DNA of 64,000 nucleotides from Calditrichota bacterium. GTDB lineage: Bacteria > Electryoneota > RPQS01. The notes under the pieces are model-generated. The model worked only from the letters and a program-made list of their open reading frames with translations, searched no databases and was not told the DNA's origin. The stretch lies in assembly GCA_020637395.1 (NCBI GenBank), contig JACJWA010000001.1, positions 1,798,001-1,862,000 on the forward strand, written 5' to 3'. Each line of letters opens with the position of its first letter. Position 1 is the first letter of the stretch. Shown here one piece after another: positions 41,545 to 50,104 of this stretch. Position numbers and translations under genes: made by a program.

Positions 41545-42782
41545 TGGCTACGGTCATAGCTCCTTCCGCTCCGGCGCAGCACGCTCCGGACTTTGTTCGT
41601 GACAAACTATTGTTGGGCAAGACTCCGAAAGAGTACGTCAAGGGTCTGATGACTCCCGGGCATTTCATCGCGGGAATCATTCTCGCGGTCGGCCTGCCCA
41701 TCACGTTCTTTAGATTCACGCAAGGCATTGGCGCAATTTCCAACTTGACCGACGCGAACCCGTGGGGTATCTGGATCGGAATTGACGTGCTGTGCGGCGT
41801 GGCGTTGGCTGCCGGCGGATTCATTATCGGCACGATCTTTCATATCTTCGGGATGAACGAATACAAACCGCTCGTACGCCCGGCGATTCTGACCGGATTT
41901 CTGGGCTACGTGCTGGTGGTGTTCGGACTCATGTTTGACCTCGGACGCCCGTGGCGGCTTCCCTATCCGATGTTCTGGTCATGGGGCTGGAGCTCGGTGA
42001 TGTTTGAAGTCGGATGGTGTGTTGCACTTTATCTAATGTGCCAGTTCGTTGAGTTCTGGCCGCCGCTGTTTGAGTGGCTCGGAGCCAAACGGCTGCGCGC
42101 CTGGGCGGTCAAGTTGACATTGGGTGCCACGGTGATGGCCGTCGTACTCTCGACCTTGCACCAATCCTCACTTGGCGCACTGTTCTTGATCATGCCGTCG
42201 AAGCTCCATCCGCTGTGGTACAGCATGTACCTGCCCGTGTTCTTCCTGATTTCCGCCATCTCAGGTGGAATCGGGATGATTATCTTCGAGTCCACGCTGT
42301 CGCACTCCTACTTCAAGAAACAGACCGCGCATCTGAGTCATCACGATTTGGATCGCCTGACTCTGGGACTCTCCAAGGGCGGTGCGATGGTGCTGTTCAT
42401 GTACTTCTGGCTCAAGATCATCGGTGTGGCCCACGAAAATCAGTGGTCCCTGCTCTTCACGGGCTGGGGTGCGTGGTGGCTCGTCGAAGTTTTGGGTTTC
42501 ATTCTGCTGCCGTCTTTCCTGTTCCTGATGTCCGTGCGCAGAATGAGCGCCAAACTCGCTCGCGTCGCGGCGGTTTGGACAGTCATCGGACTGGTCTTGA
42601 ATCGCCTCAATGTTTCGGCGATCGCTCTGAATTGGCATGCCGCAGAGCGATATATTCCCAACTGGAAGGAAGTCTGGGTCACGGTCATGATTTTCACGAT
42701 CGGCGTCCTGGTCTTCAAGTTCATTGTCAACCGCATGCCGATTCTCATGCAGCATCCCGACTATGTCGGCGACAACCACTAA
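41544..42782 (+). CDS. HybB/NrfD-family membrane subunit (quinone-interacting)
   Basis: The 412-residue product has about 9-10 membrane helices and belongs to the NrfD/PsrC family in its HybB form. GMNEYKPLVRPAILTGFLGYVLVVFGLMFDLGRPWRLPYPMF is the conserved core. Members exchange electrons with menaquinone and pass them to a HybA-type Fe-S subunit. GTG overlaps the stop of the Fe-S gene (TAGTG) and AGGAGGAG precedes it, so the two proteins are made together and should form one complex. Confidence 0.93.
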   Translation: MATVIAPSAPAQHAPDFVRDKLLLGKTPKEYVKGLMTPGHFIAGIILAVGLPITFFRFTQGIGAISNLTDANPWGIWIGIDVLCGVALAAGGFIIGTIFHIFGMNEYKPLVRPAILTGFLGYVLVVFGLMFDLGRPWRLPYPMFWSWGWSSVMFEVGWCVALYLMCQFVEFWPPLFEWLGAKRLRAWAVKLTLGATVMAVVLSTLHQSSLGALFLIMPSKLHPLWYSMYLPVFFLISAISGGIGMIIFESTLSHSYFKKQTAHLSHHDLDRLTLGLSKGGAMVLFMYFWLKIIGVAHENQWSLLFTGWGAWWLVEVLGFILLPSFLFLMSVRRMSAKLARVAAVWTVIGLVLNRLNVSAIALNWHAAERYIPNWKEVWVTVMIFTIGVLVFKFIVNRMPILMQHPDYVGDNH

Positions 42783-42794
42783 AAAGGGATGATC

Positions 42795-42917
42795 ATGCAC
42801 TCGCTTCACGAATTCACGTTAGTCACGCAGTCCGGCGAATACATCGTCGCCATACTCGGACTGCTCTCCATGATTCCGTTTTGGAAAGCACTTAACACAC
42901 GACCCCGGCGCCGCTAA
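42795..42917 (+). CDS. Small membrane protein, HmcD-like
   Basis: The 40-residue product, MHSLHEFTLVTQSGEYIVAI and onward, has one hydrophobic helix (EYIVAILGLLSMIPFWKAL) and a basic tail RPRRR. AAAGGG lies 6 bases before the ATG at 42795; an ATG at 42789 abuts that site and is less likely. It lies 12 bases after the NrfD-like gene. HmcD of Desulfovibrio is a similarly small one-helix subunit encoded right after the NrfD-like HmcC, so this is probably its counterpart. Pattern and position are the only evidence. Confidence 0.6.
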   Translation: MHSLHEFTLVTQSGEYIVAILGLLSMIPFWKALNTRPRRR

Positions 42918-42928
42918 TCGCGCCACGA

Positions 42929-42946
42929 GGTCGGTTTATTCCGACC
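42929..42946 (+). promoter_or_regulatory. Hairpin at the start codon of the 13-heme cytochrome gene
   Basis: GGTCGG (42929-42934) and CCGACC (42941-42946) form a 6-bp stem that ends directly at the ATG. Part of the ribosome site CGAGG (42926-42930) is inside the stem, so it could limit translation. Confidence 0.4.
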
Positions 42947-44050
42947 ATGAATATATTCGTTCTTTCTATCTGTATAGTCTTTTCGCTGCTCTATAGCGGC
43001 GACGCCTTCGCCCTGCTGAAACAACCCGGCTCGGCCAATGGCTGCAGTGAGTGTCACGTTTGCAAGACGCCTACTGCTGACGATCCTTGTCTGCGCGCCT
43101 GTCCGCGCCCGCGCGCCACGCCGCAGGAAATCAAAGTCGGTCCGGACGAGATTCTCATCAACGAGATCGAGTCCGAATACGAGCCTGTTCGCTTTGCCCA
43201 TCGTCTGCACGCTGAAATGACGGCCATGGACCGCGGCTGTCAGGATTGCCACCACTTTCAGGAAGTCGGCGGCATCACGGCCTGCAAGAACTGCCATCCG
43301 CCCACTGCCGCTGATGACAATCTTGAACAACCCAGCCTGAAGGGTGCCTACCACCGTCAGTGTCTCGGCTGTCATCAGGATTGGAGCCACGAAACCGCGT
43401 GCGAGATCTGCCACATGAAGAAAGGGCAGGTTGGACCCGCGTATCAGATGCCCAAGACCTCTCCCGGCAGCCGCTTCGCGGGATTGGTGGAGCCTGAGAA
43501 AAAGGTGTGGAACTCGAGTTACGGCGGCGGCACCATTGTGACGCTTCACCACCAGAACCACACCGAGAAGTATGGCATCTCGTGCGCGTCCTGCCACCAC
43601 GCTGAGGGTTGCGGTTCCTGTCACTCCAAGTCCGGAGAGACCACCGAAATCAGGCATTCGGAAGAGGCGCTGCACGGCATCTGCAACGCATGCCACGCCG
43701 AGATGAGCTGCAAGCAGTGCCATCTCAAAACCGAAGCGCCGGAATTCTCACACGATCAGACGGGCTGGCCGCTGAAATTTTATCACGAGCGTTTGACCTG
43801 CAAACGCTGCCACGGAAATCCAAATCACTTTACAAAGCCGACCAGAGATTGTAGCGGATGCCACAATGACTGGAAGGTCGGAACATTTAAGCACGCACAC
43901 ACCGGTTTCGGGTTGAATGAAACGCACGTGGAAATCTCGTGCGAAGAGTGCCACGTCGGGATGAACTTCGCGGTGCCTCCCACCTGCTCGAGTTGCCACG
44001 ACGAGGACATTGCCTATCCAGCCGCAAAACCGGGTGACAAACTAAGATAG
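42947..44050 (+). CDS. 13-heme periplasmic cytochrome c (HmcA/class III-like)
   Basis: The 367-residue product has a signal peptide (about 1-22) and 13 CxxCH motifs: CSECH, CQDCH, CKNCH, CLGCH, CEICH, CASCH, CGSCH, CNACH, CKQCH, CKRCH, CSGCH, CEECH and CSSCH. Many isolated His residues (FAHRLH, VTLHHQNH, FSHDQTG) can serve as distal ligands, as in cytochrome c3 modules. Its place after HybA/HybB/HmcD-like genes matches the role of HmcA: periplasmic acceptor or donor for the membrane complex. A hairpin touches its start codon. Confidence 0.93.
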   Translation: MNIFVLSICIVFSLLYSGDAFALLKQPGSANGCSECHVCKTPTADDPCLRACPRPRATPQEIKVGPDEILINEIESEYEPVRFAHRLHAEMTAMDRGCQDCHHFQEVGGITACKNCHPPTAADDNLEQPSLKGAYHRQCLGCHQDWSHETACEICHMKKGQVGPAYQMPKTSPGSRFAGLVEPEKKVWNSSYGGGTIVTLHHQNHTEKYGISCASCHHAEGCGSCHSKSGETTEIRHSEEALHGICNACHAEMSCKQCHLKTEAPEFSHDQTGWPLKFYHERLTCKRCHGNPNHFTKPTRDCSGCHNDWKVGTFKHAHTGFGLNETHVEISCEECHVGMNFAVPPTCSSCHDEDIAYPAAKPGDKLR

Positions 44051-44052
44051 TT

Positions 44053-46527
44053 ATGAACCGCGCACTACTCACTTTCCTACTCTGTGCCCTTGCTTCGTTG
44101 CCTTCGTTCGCGGGCGACGACAATGTTTGTGTTGACTGCCACTCTGACGGCACGCTGACGCGCACCAATCCCGACGGATCGGTCGTGTCGTTGGCCGTCA
44201 CGTCGGACTCGCTAGCAAGATCAAAACACGCCGCGCTTGCTTGCGTGGACTGTCATGCGGACCTAAAGGACTTCGACGATTGGCCACATGATGAGAAGCT
44301 GAACTCCGTCAATTGCGCAGCCTGTCACAAAGATGCGGCAAGTCAGGTGGCCATGGGTGGACACGAGGGAGTGTTGAAGTGTGCCTCCTGTCACGGCACC
44401 CATGATATCCGCGGTGCGGCTCCGGGAACGAAACTCTCCGCTGAACGAGTGGACAGAACGTGCGAAGAATGCCACAATCGCATGCATCCCCCGCGACGGG
44501 GGCGCTCCACGGGATACGCAAGCTATGACGTCGGCATTCATGGTCGGTTGCAGAAGCAAGGCAAGGAAGGACTGCCGTCCTGCACCGGCTGTCATGGTTC
44601 GCATGCCGTGCATGCCGAAGACAGGCAACCGGAAACCCTTGAAGCGGCCTGTTTGAATTGCCACGGCGATATCAAGGAGGAGTTCAAGAAATCGGTGCAC
44701 GGGCAGTTCAAGGAAGGCCGAAATCTCTCGCATTGCTTTGACTGCCACGGTGAGCACCGCAGCCGCGCGCCGTCCGACTCGACGCTGCGCATTACGAATG
44801 AGTCTCCGGCAGAAGCGACCTGCGGCATGTGTCACGAAGAAACCGTCCGGCTCTACAATCAGAGTCTGCATGCCTACGCTCTGGGAAGCGGCTCACCGCG
44901 GGCGCCGCGCTGTGAGAGCTGTCACGGGGCGCACAATATTCGGAAAGTGTCCGACCCCGAGTCTCCGATGCATCGCAGCAAGCAGGTGGAGACTTGTGCA
45001 AAGTGCCACAGTCAGATCGGTATCGCGCTTGATCCTGAAGTACGACTGCCGCGTTCATTCGAGAACTATCTGGAAAGTACACACGGCAAGAAGTTGAAGG
45101 AAGGCAACGAGGAGGTTCCGGTTTGTATCAACTGCCATGGCGGCCATGCCGTAAAAGGCAGCAACAACCCGGAATCCACCATTTCGCTGCACAATATTGA
45201 CAAGACGTGCGGCAAGTGTCATACCGAAGAGCAGAAGCTCTACCATGAGTCCATTCACTATCGCGCGCTGATGAGCGGCATAGACGACAGTCCAACCTGC
45301 ACCGGCTGCCACGGAGAGCATTTACTCATTTCACCAAAGGATCCGCTGAGTAAAGTAAGTCACAATCGCCTTGCCTCTGAGACTTGCGGGAAGTGTCACG
45401 AGAACCCGGATATCATCCGCAAGTACGGGCTCGATCCGAATGTCGTGACCACCTATACGGACAGCTATCACGGTCTTGCCACTCACGCCAACGACAAGAA
45501 CACCGCGACGTGCAACGACTGTCATGGGTCGCATGACGTACGGACCTCGGCGGACTCGCTCTCTTCGATCTATCCCGGCAATCTTGTTCAGACCTGCGCG
45601 AAGTGCCACCCCAAGGCGGATGTGAACTTTTCGCAATCTTACACGCATCGCGCGCTTCAGCCGACAGAAGGCGGTGCGCAATGGTGGATTGCCCGAATCT
45701 ATTGGATCATGATCATCGTCGTCATCGGCGGCATGATTCTGCACAACGTCATCATTCTGCACTATCATATGATGCAGGCTCGCAAGCATCAGTCCAAGGG
45801 ACCGAAGGTCACCCGCTTTGACCGGCATCAGTTGATTCAGCACATGGCGCTGTCCATCACCTTCATACTTCTGGCCGTGACAGGCTTTGCTCTGAAGTTC
45901 CCGGATGCCTGGTGGGTGAAGCTGCTTTCGATGATCGGACTGGATGAAGGGATTCGCAGTGTGCTGCACCGGATCATGGCCGTCGGACTTATCGGATGCT
46001 CTGTCTATCACGTGGTCTATCTTTTCATGACCCGCCGCGGCAAAGAAGAACTTGAAGCGCTGTTGCCAGCAAAGTCTGATATTAGTGAGTTGACGGACAA
46101 TGTCGCGTTTCACATGAACAAGCGGAAAGAACCGCCGAAGTTCGACCGCTATGACTATTCGCAGAAGGCCGAGTACTGGGCGCTGATCTGGGGCACGATA
46201 CTGATGATCGCCACCGGATTTGTGCTGTGGTTCCCGGCTCAGCTCTCCCCCATTCTGCCTGCGTGGGCCGTCCCGGTCAGCCAAACGATTCACCTCTACG
46301 AGGCCTGGCTGGCCACGCTCGCGATCATCGTCTGGCACTTCTTCTTCGTGATCTTCCATCCGGAAGAATACCCGATGAGCTGGACGTGGCTGACCGGGAA
46401 GATGTCGCTCGACTTTGTGAAACACCACCACCGCCGCTGGTATGACAAACTTAACGCCGACGGCAAAGCCGCGCCTTCCGAGGGCGTCACTCAAAACGAA
46501 ACCGAATCGAATTCCACTGAAAAGTGA
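44053..46527 (+). CDS. 17-heme cytochrome c fused to a cytochrome b membrane domain
   Basis: The 824-residue product has a signal peptide (about 1-20) and a periplasmic part (about 21-530) with 17 CxxCH motifs from VCVDCH to TCAKCHPK. A membrane domain with five helices follows (about 535-790), of the cytochrome b561/FdnI-like kind, with candidate b-heme histidines in LIQHMAL, VLHRIM, VYHVVYLF and WHFFFVIF. A similar layout is known in CbcL of Geobacter, which oxidises menaquinol for extracellular electron transfer, though with fewer c-hemes. The next gene is a homologue and begins inside its stop codon. Confidence 0.93.
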   Translation: MNRALLTFLLCALASLPSFAGDDNVCVDCHSDGTLTRTNPDGSVVSLAVTSDSLARSKHAALACVDCHADLKDFDDWPHDEKLNSVNCAACHKDAASQVAMGGHEGVLKCASCHGTHDIRGAAPGTKLSAERVDRTCEECHNRMHPPRRGRSTGYASYDVGIHGRLQKQGKEGLPSCTGCHGSHAVHAEDRQPETLEAACLNCHGDIKEEFKKSVHGQFKEGRNLSHCFDCHGEHRSRAPSDSTLRITNESPAEATCGMCHEETVRLYNQSLHAYALGSGSPRAPRCESCHGAHNIRKVSDPESPMHRSKQVETCAKCHSQIGIALDPEVRLPRSFENYLESTHGKKLKEGNEEVPVCINCHGGHAVKGSNNPESTISLHNIDKTCGKCHTEEQKLYHESIHYRALMSGIDDSPTCTGCHGEHLLISPKDPLSKVSHNRLASETCGKCHENPDIIRKYGLDPNVVTTYTDSYHGLATHANDKNTATCNDCHGSHDVRTSADSLSSIYPGNLVQTCAKCHPKADVNFSQSYTHRALQPTEGGAQWWIARIYWIMIIVVIGGMILHNVIILHYHMMQARKHQSKGPKVTRFDRHQLIQHMALSITFILLAVTGFALKFPDAWWVKLLSMIGLDEGIRSVLHRIMAVGLIGCSVYHVVYLFMTRRGKEELEALLPAKSDISELTDNVAFHMNKRKEPPKFDRYDYSQKAEYWALIWGTILMIATGFVLWFPAQLSPILPAWAVPVSQTIHLYEAWLATLAIIVWHFFFVIFHPEEYPMSWTWLTGKMSLDFVKHHHRRWYDKLNADGKAAPSEGVTQNETESNSTEK

Positions 46528-49031
46528 TCCGATTAATGACTCTACCTTTCGGTAAAACCTGCCTGCTCCTTGCTTTGTTGCTGATCTGCGCCCCGCTTTC
46601 TGCGCAGACGGACAACGACTGCATGGAGTGCCACGCAGACCACACCCTCACCATGGAAACCCTGACCGGCCCGAAGTCCATCTCGGTGACGACGGATAGT
46701 CTGAAGGGTTCCGTACACGAGGGACTGGATTGCATTGACTGTCATGCAGACTTGAAGGGCGCGGATTTTCCGCATGAACGGCCCCGCCCTGTCAATTGCG
46801 GTGAGTGCCACGAAGCGGCCATGAAGACGTTCATGGCAGGCTTCTTCAACAAGCTGAATGCCATGGGATTCCGGGGTGTCCCGGAATGTTCGGACTGCCA
46901 CGGCGAACATCAGATTCATTACAAAGCGGACTCACGACGAGTCTGCGGAATCTGTCACCGGGCGGAGCTTGAGGCATTCAACTCAAGTGTGCACTCACGA
47001 ACTGGGAGGGCCGCCAAGCTCGAGATGAGCTGCACTTCCTGCCACGACCCGCACTTCAAGTCAAAACGCGACAGCATGAGCGTGACACAGTGGCACGAAT
47101 ATAATGTGCGCGGCTGCATGGAGTGTCACAAGGAAGAGTCCAAGAACTACATTGCCAGCGAACATTATCATCAGCTTCACGACCTCGGAGTTGATGCGCC
47201 AAATTGCGTCACCTGCCACAGCGCGCACGGTGTTCTCTCTCCGAGTAATCCCGCTTCGCACACTTCGGTGGAACGCCTCGATGCGCTCTGCTCCACCTGC
47301 CACAAAGGCTACGAGGAATCGCTGCATCGCAAAGACAGCGTGGACGCCCGGCTGATGACCTGTGTGGCCTGTCACACAGGTCACCAAACTCAGATGGTGC
47401 ATGCTTCGGGAGGTATTTTCCGCGAAGAAGTTCCTGCGACTTGCAACCGCTGCCACGAAGGCGAGCGGCATGCCAAGGAGTTCCTCGCGCACGGAAAGGT
47501 CATGACGCAATCCGAGACCGGCGGCATCGCGAACTGCACGCAGTGTCACGTCTATCACTTCAACCGAAAGATCGAAGGCGCGGAGCCCAAGTCGAATCTG
47601 CGGATGCAGTGCGAGAACTGCCACTCCAAAGAGTATCAGGAATACATGAGTTCTGAGCATGGCATCGCCCGTGCGAAAGGACACACCGAAGCACCCACCT
47701 GCATCACGTGCCACGGCGAGAAGGACATCAAGAAGGTCAGCGATGACATGAAGCCGCGGCACATCATTGACATGTGCAGCAAGTGTCATGGAAATCGTGA
47801 ATATGCACTAAAGTTCCAGCTGAATCCGGAGGTGGTGCGGTCCTATGAACGGACCTATCACGGACAGGCCTACAACCTTGGCTATCAAGGCGATGAGTTT
47901 GCCACTTGTGTGAATTGTCACGGCAATCATGACATTCGCTCGCAGGACGATCCTGATTCCAAGATCAGCAGACAGAATATTGTCAAAACGTGCGCGCGCT
48001 GTCATAAGGACGCGAACGAAAACTTCGTACAGTTTCTTTCTCACTATGACCCGCACGGAGGGTCGGAAGGTGCCACTGCGCCGCAGCGCAATGTGACCGT
48101 CGCAGAGAAGTTTATGACCTCGCTGCTGTTCTTTGTGTTCGGATTCTTTGGCCTGCACACCATTCTCTGGTTCTTCCGGGAGATCGCTGCGGGACGGCCA
48201 AAACGTTCTGCCGAAAAAGACCGCAAGTGGGTGCGCAGATTTGATCCGTGGCAGCGAACCCTGCACATCTCGCTGGCCTCAAGCTTCCTGCTGCAGGCCA
48301 TGACCGGACTGCCGCTCAAGTTCTCGCACTCTGAGGCGGCCTACTGGATCACCAATCACCTGATTGACCTCAGGACGATGGCCATCATCCATCGCGTCGG
48401 CGCGATTATCATGATTGCCACGTTCATTCTGCATGTTCTTGGACTGCTCTATTCGTGGCTTGTGCTCAAGAAGCGCGGTCTGTTCTACGGCGAAAACTCC
48501 ATGACGCCAAATCCCCAGGACGCGAAAGACATGTTCGGGCACTTCCGCTACTTCCTCGGACTTGGTCCCAGACCGAAGTTCGGCAAGTTCACCTACTGGG
48601 AGAAGTTCGACTACTTCGCCGTGTTCTGGGGCGTCATCATCATCGGATCCAGCGGATTTATTCTCTGGTACCCCGAGTTCTTCACGAAGCTCCTTCCGGG
48701 GTGGGTGATCAATCTCTCGCATATTGTTCACAGCGAAGAAGCTCTGCTGGCAACGGCATTTATCTTTACGGTGCACTTCTTCAACGGTCACCTGAGACCA
48801 TCGAAATTCCCCTTCGACGACGTGATCTTCACTGGACGTGAGTCCACCGAGGAACTCGAGCGCGAACGCCCACGCGAGGTCGAACATCTCGTGAAGGCCG
48901 GAAGACTCGAAGATCATATCGTTCCCCCGATGAAAACGTGGCACAAGCTCGCGCTGAAAACGTGGGGCTGGCTCGCCTTCGCCGCAGGTCTCGTTCTCAT
49001 GGTCTTTATCGTATATTCGCTCTTCTTCTAA
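46524..49031 (+). CDS. Second 17-heme cytochrome c / cytochrome b fusion
   Basis: The 835-residue paralogue of the preceding protein has a signal peptide ending PLSAQ, 17 CxxCH motifs (DCMECH to TCARCHKD, about residues 35-500) and a membrane domain of about six helices. Histidines LHISLASS, IHRVGAI, ILHVLGL and TVHFFNGH are candidate b-heme ligands. It probably couples quinone oxidation or reduction to periplasmic cytochromes. GTG at 46524 overlaps the previous stop (GTGA); an ATG at 46536 is an alternative start. The operon ends here with a terminator. Confidence 0.92.
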   Translation: MIRLMTLPFGKTCLLLALLLICAPLSAQTDNDCMECHADHTLTMETLTGPKSISVTTDSLKGSVHEGLDCIDCHADLKGADFPHERPRPVNCGECHEAAMKTFMAGFFNKLNAMGFRGVPECSDCHGEHQIHYKADSRRVCGICHRAELEAFNSSVHSRTGRAAKLEMSCTSCHDPHFKSKRDSMSVTQWHEYNVRGCMECHKEESKNYIASEHYHQLHDLGVDAPNCVTCHSAHGVLSPSNPASHTSVERLDALCSTCHKGYEESLHRKDSVDARLMTCVACHTGHQTQMVHASGGIFREEVPATCNRCHEGERHAKEFLAHGKVMTQSETGGIANCTQCHVYHFNRKIEGAEPKSNLRMQCENCHSKEYQEYMSSEHGIARAKGHTEAPTCITCHGEKDIKKVSDDMKPRHIIDMCSKCHGNREYALKFQLNPEVVRSYERTYHGQAYNLGYQGDEFATCVNCHGNHDIRSQDDPDSKISRQNIVKTCARCHKDANENFVQFLSHYDPHGGSEGATAPQRNVTVAEKFMTSLLFFVFGFFGLHTILWFFREIAAGRPKRSAEKDRKWVRRFDPWQRTLHISLASSFLLQAMTGLPLKFSHSEAAYWITNHLIDLRTMAIIHRVGAIIMIATFILHVLGLLYSWLVLKKRGLFYGENSMTPNPQDAKDMFGHFRYFLGLGPRPKFGKFTYWEKFDYFAVFWGVIIIGSSGFILWYPEFFTKLLPGWVINLSHIVHSEEALLATAFIFTVHFFNGHLRPSKFPFDDVIFTGRESTEELERERPREVEHLVKAGRLEDHIVPPMKTWHKLALKTWGWLAFAAGLVLMVFIVYSLFF

Positions 49032-49051
49032 CCGCTCGTTGAGCGGGTTTT
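49032..49051 (+). terminator. Terminator of the plus-strand cytochrome operon
   Basis: CCGCTC-GTT-GAGCGG directly after the stop codon is followed by GTTTTG. The stem is short (6 bp). Confidence 0.55.
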
Positions 49052-49115
49052 GTGCTGGCGCGGCGGCTCAAAGGAGTCGCCGCGCTTTCTTTTGTCTTGC
49101 AATCGCGCAAATGAA

Positions 49116-49141
49116 GCGGCCCGGCATTTCTGCCGGGCCGC
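49116..49141. terminator. Strong hairpin between the two convergent cytochrome operons
   Basis: GCGGCCCGGCA and TGCCGGGCCGC form an 11-bp stem with loop TTTC, followed by GTTTTT on the plus strand. It separates the convergent sets. Confidence 0.75.
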
Positions 49142-49171
49142 GTTTTTCATCGCGTGGGATGAAATGAGTTG

Positions 49172-50104
49172 CTACGGAAAAATTGCGTTCACCACGCCGT
49201 TTACATGCAGCGTGTCACCCGGCAGGAAGCGTATCTGATTCGCGTCGTTGTAGTTGGAATTCGGATCCACGTTCAAGTGACAGAAGTGGCAGCGCGATTC
49301 CGTCGGATGACTCGCTGCCGTCGGAGGAACTTGATGGCAAGACCTGCACTGCGTGAAGGTCTGACCCGTGTTCCACGACACGTCCACCATCGGCGCGCCG
49401 TTGTGCAAATTGGAGTGACACCAAGTTGCACAATTGCTCGGGCTGGTGTAATTCGCCGGGAAGTTGTTCGCGGTCGAAATGCGAGCGAAGTCGAAGTTCA
49501 CGTCGCCGGGCAGCGCGTCTATGTGCCCGAGGTCCGTCACATTGCGATGGCACTCGGTACAGGCGTACTGCGCATGAGCCGAATGCGCGCCGGGGTTTTG
49601 ATTACCTAGCGGACGAGTTGTTGTGGGGGGCATACCGTGGCAGGTGTTGCACGCGGCCGGACCGCCGTCAAGCGTATGGCATTCATTGCAGCTCACACCT
49701 GTTCGCGCGCCAGAGAAATCCTGTCCGTGACAATTCTGACAGGACGGAAGCGAGGTCCAGGCATGAGCACGAATGTCATCGTCATGCATCTGGCCGTAAT
49801 CCGCTCCATGCGGATAGTTGTGGCACTCGTAGCAATAGGTGGATGTTGAGACAGTACTCTCAGGCTCGGGATCGCCAAGCTCCAGAGTAATGGGTCGCGG
49901 TTCTTCGATACTGTGGCACGCGGCGCAACTCTCGCCCTTGCTGGGAAGTGCCGCGGTACCGTGCCATTCGTCGCTGAATTCGTTCATCCAGTTCGTCGGA
50001 TGCGTGTCGTAGCTCGACGTCACACGGTCTTCACTGCACGAGACGAAGATCAGCACAAACGCGGCGAGGACCGCCAAAGCGAAGGATAGTTTCTTAGTTT
50101 CCAT
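49172..50104 (-). CDS. Nine-heme cytochrome c lipoprotein, predicted outer-surface end of the conduit
   Basis: The 310-residue product has a lipoprotein signal (AAFVLIFVSC, Cys about 23). It holds eight CxxCH motifs (CAACH, CYECH, CQNCH, CNECH, CNTCH, CTECH, CRSCH, CHFCH) and one CxxxCH (CATWCH), the variant seen in Geobacter outer-membrane cytochromes. SCNECHTLDGGPAACNTCHGMPP is typical of that group. The gene is last of a coupled trio behind a barrel and an 11-heme protein, which suits a surface-exposed cytochrome that hands electrons to an outside acceptor. It overlaps the upstream gene by 11 bases. Confidence 0.88.
   Translation of the reverse strand: METKKLSFALAVLAAFVLIFVSCSEDRVTSSYDTHPTNWMNEFSDEWHGTAALPSKGESCAACHSIEEPRPITLELGDPEPESTVSTSTYCYECHNYPHGADYGQMHDDDIRAHAWTSLPSCQNCHGQDFSGARTGVSCNECHTLDGGPAACNTCHGMPPTTTRPLGNQNPGAHSAHAQYACTECHRNVTDLGHIDALPGDVNFDFARISTANNFPANYTSPSNCATWCHSNLHNGAPMVDVSWNTGQTFTQCRSCHQVPPTAASHPTESRCHFCHLNVDPNSNYNDANQIRFLPGDTLHVNGVVNAIFP

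Noticed and set aside
40600..42782. Hydrogenase locus suggested by HybA/HybB similarity
   Set aside because: No NiFe large or small subunit is encoded in the window; the pair lies among multiheme cytochromes instead.
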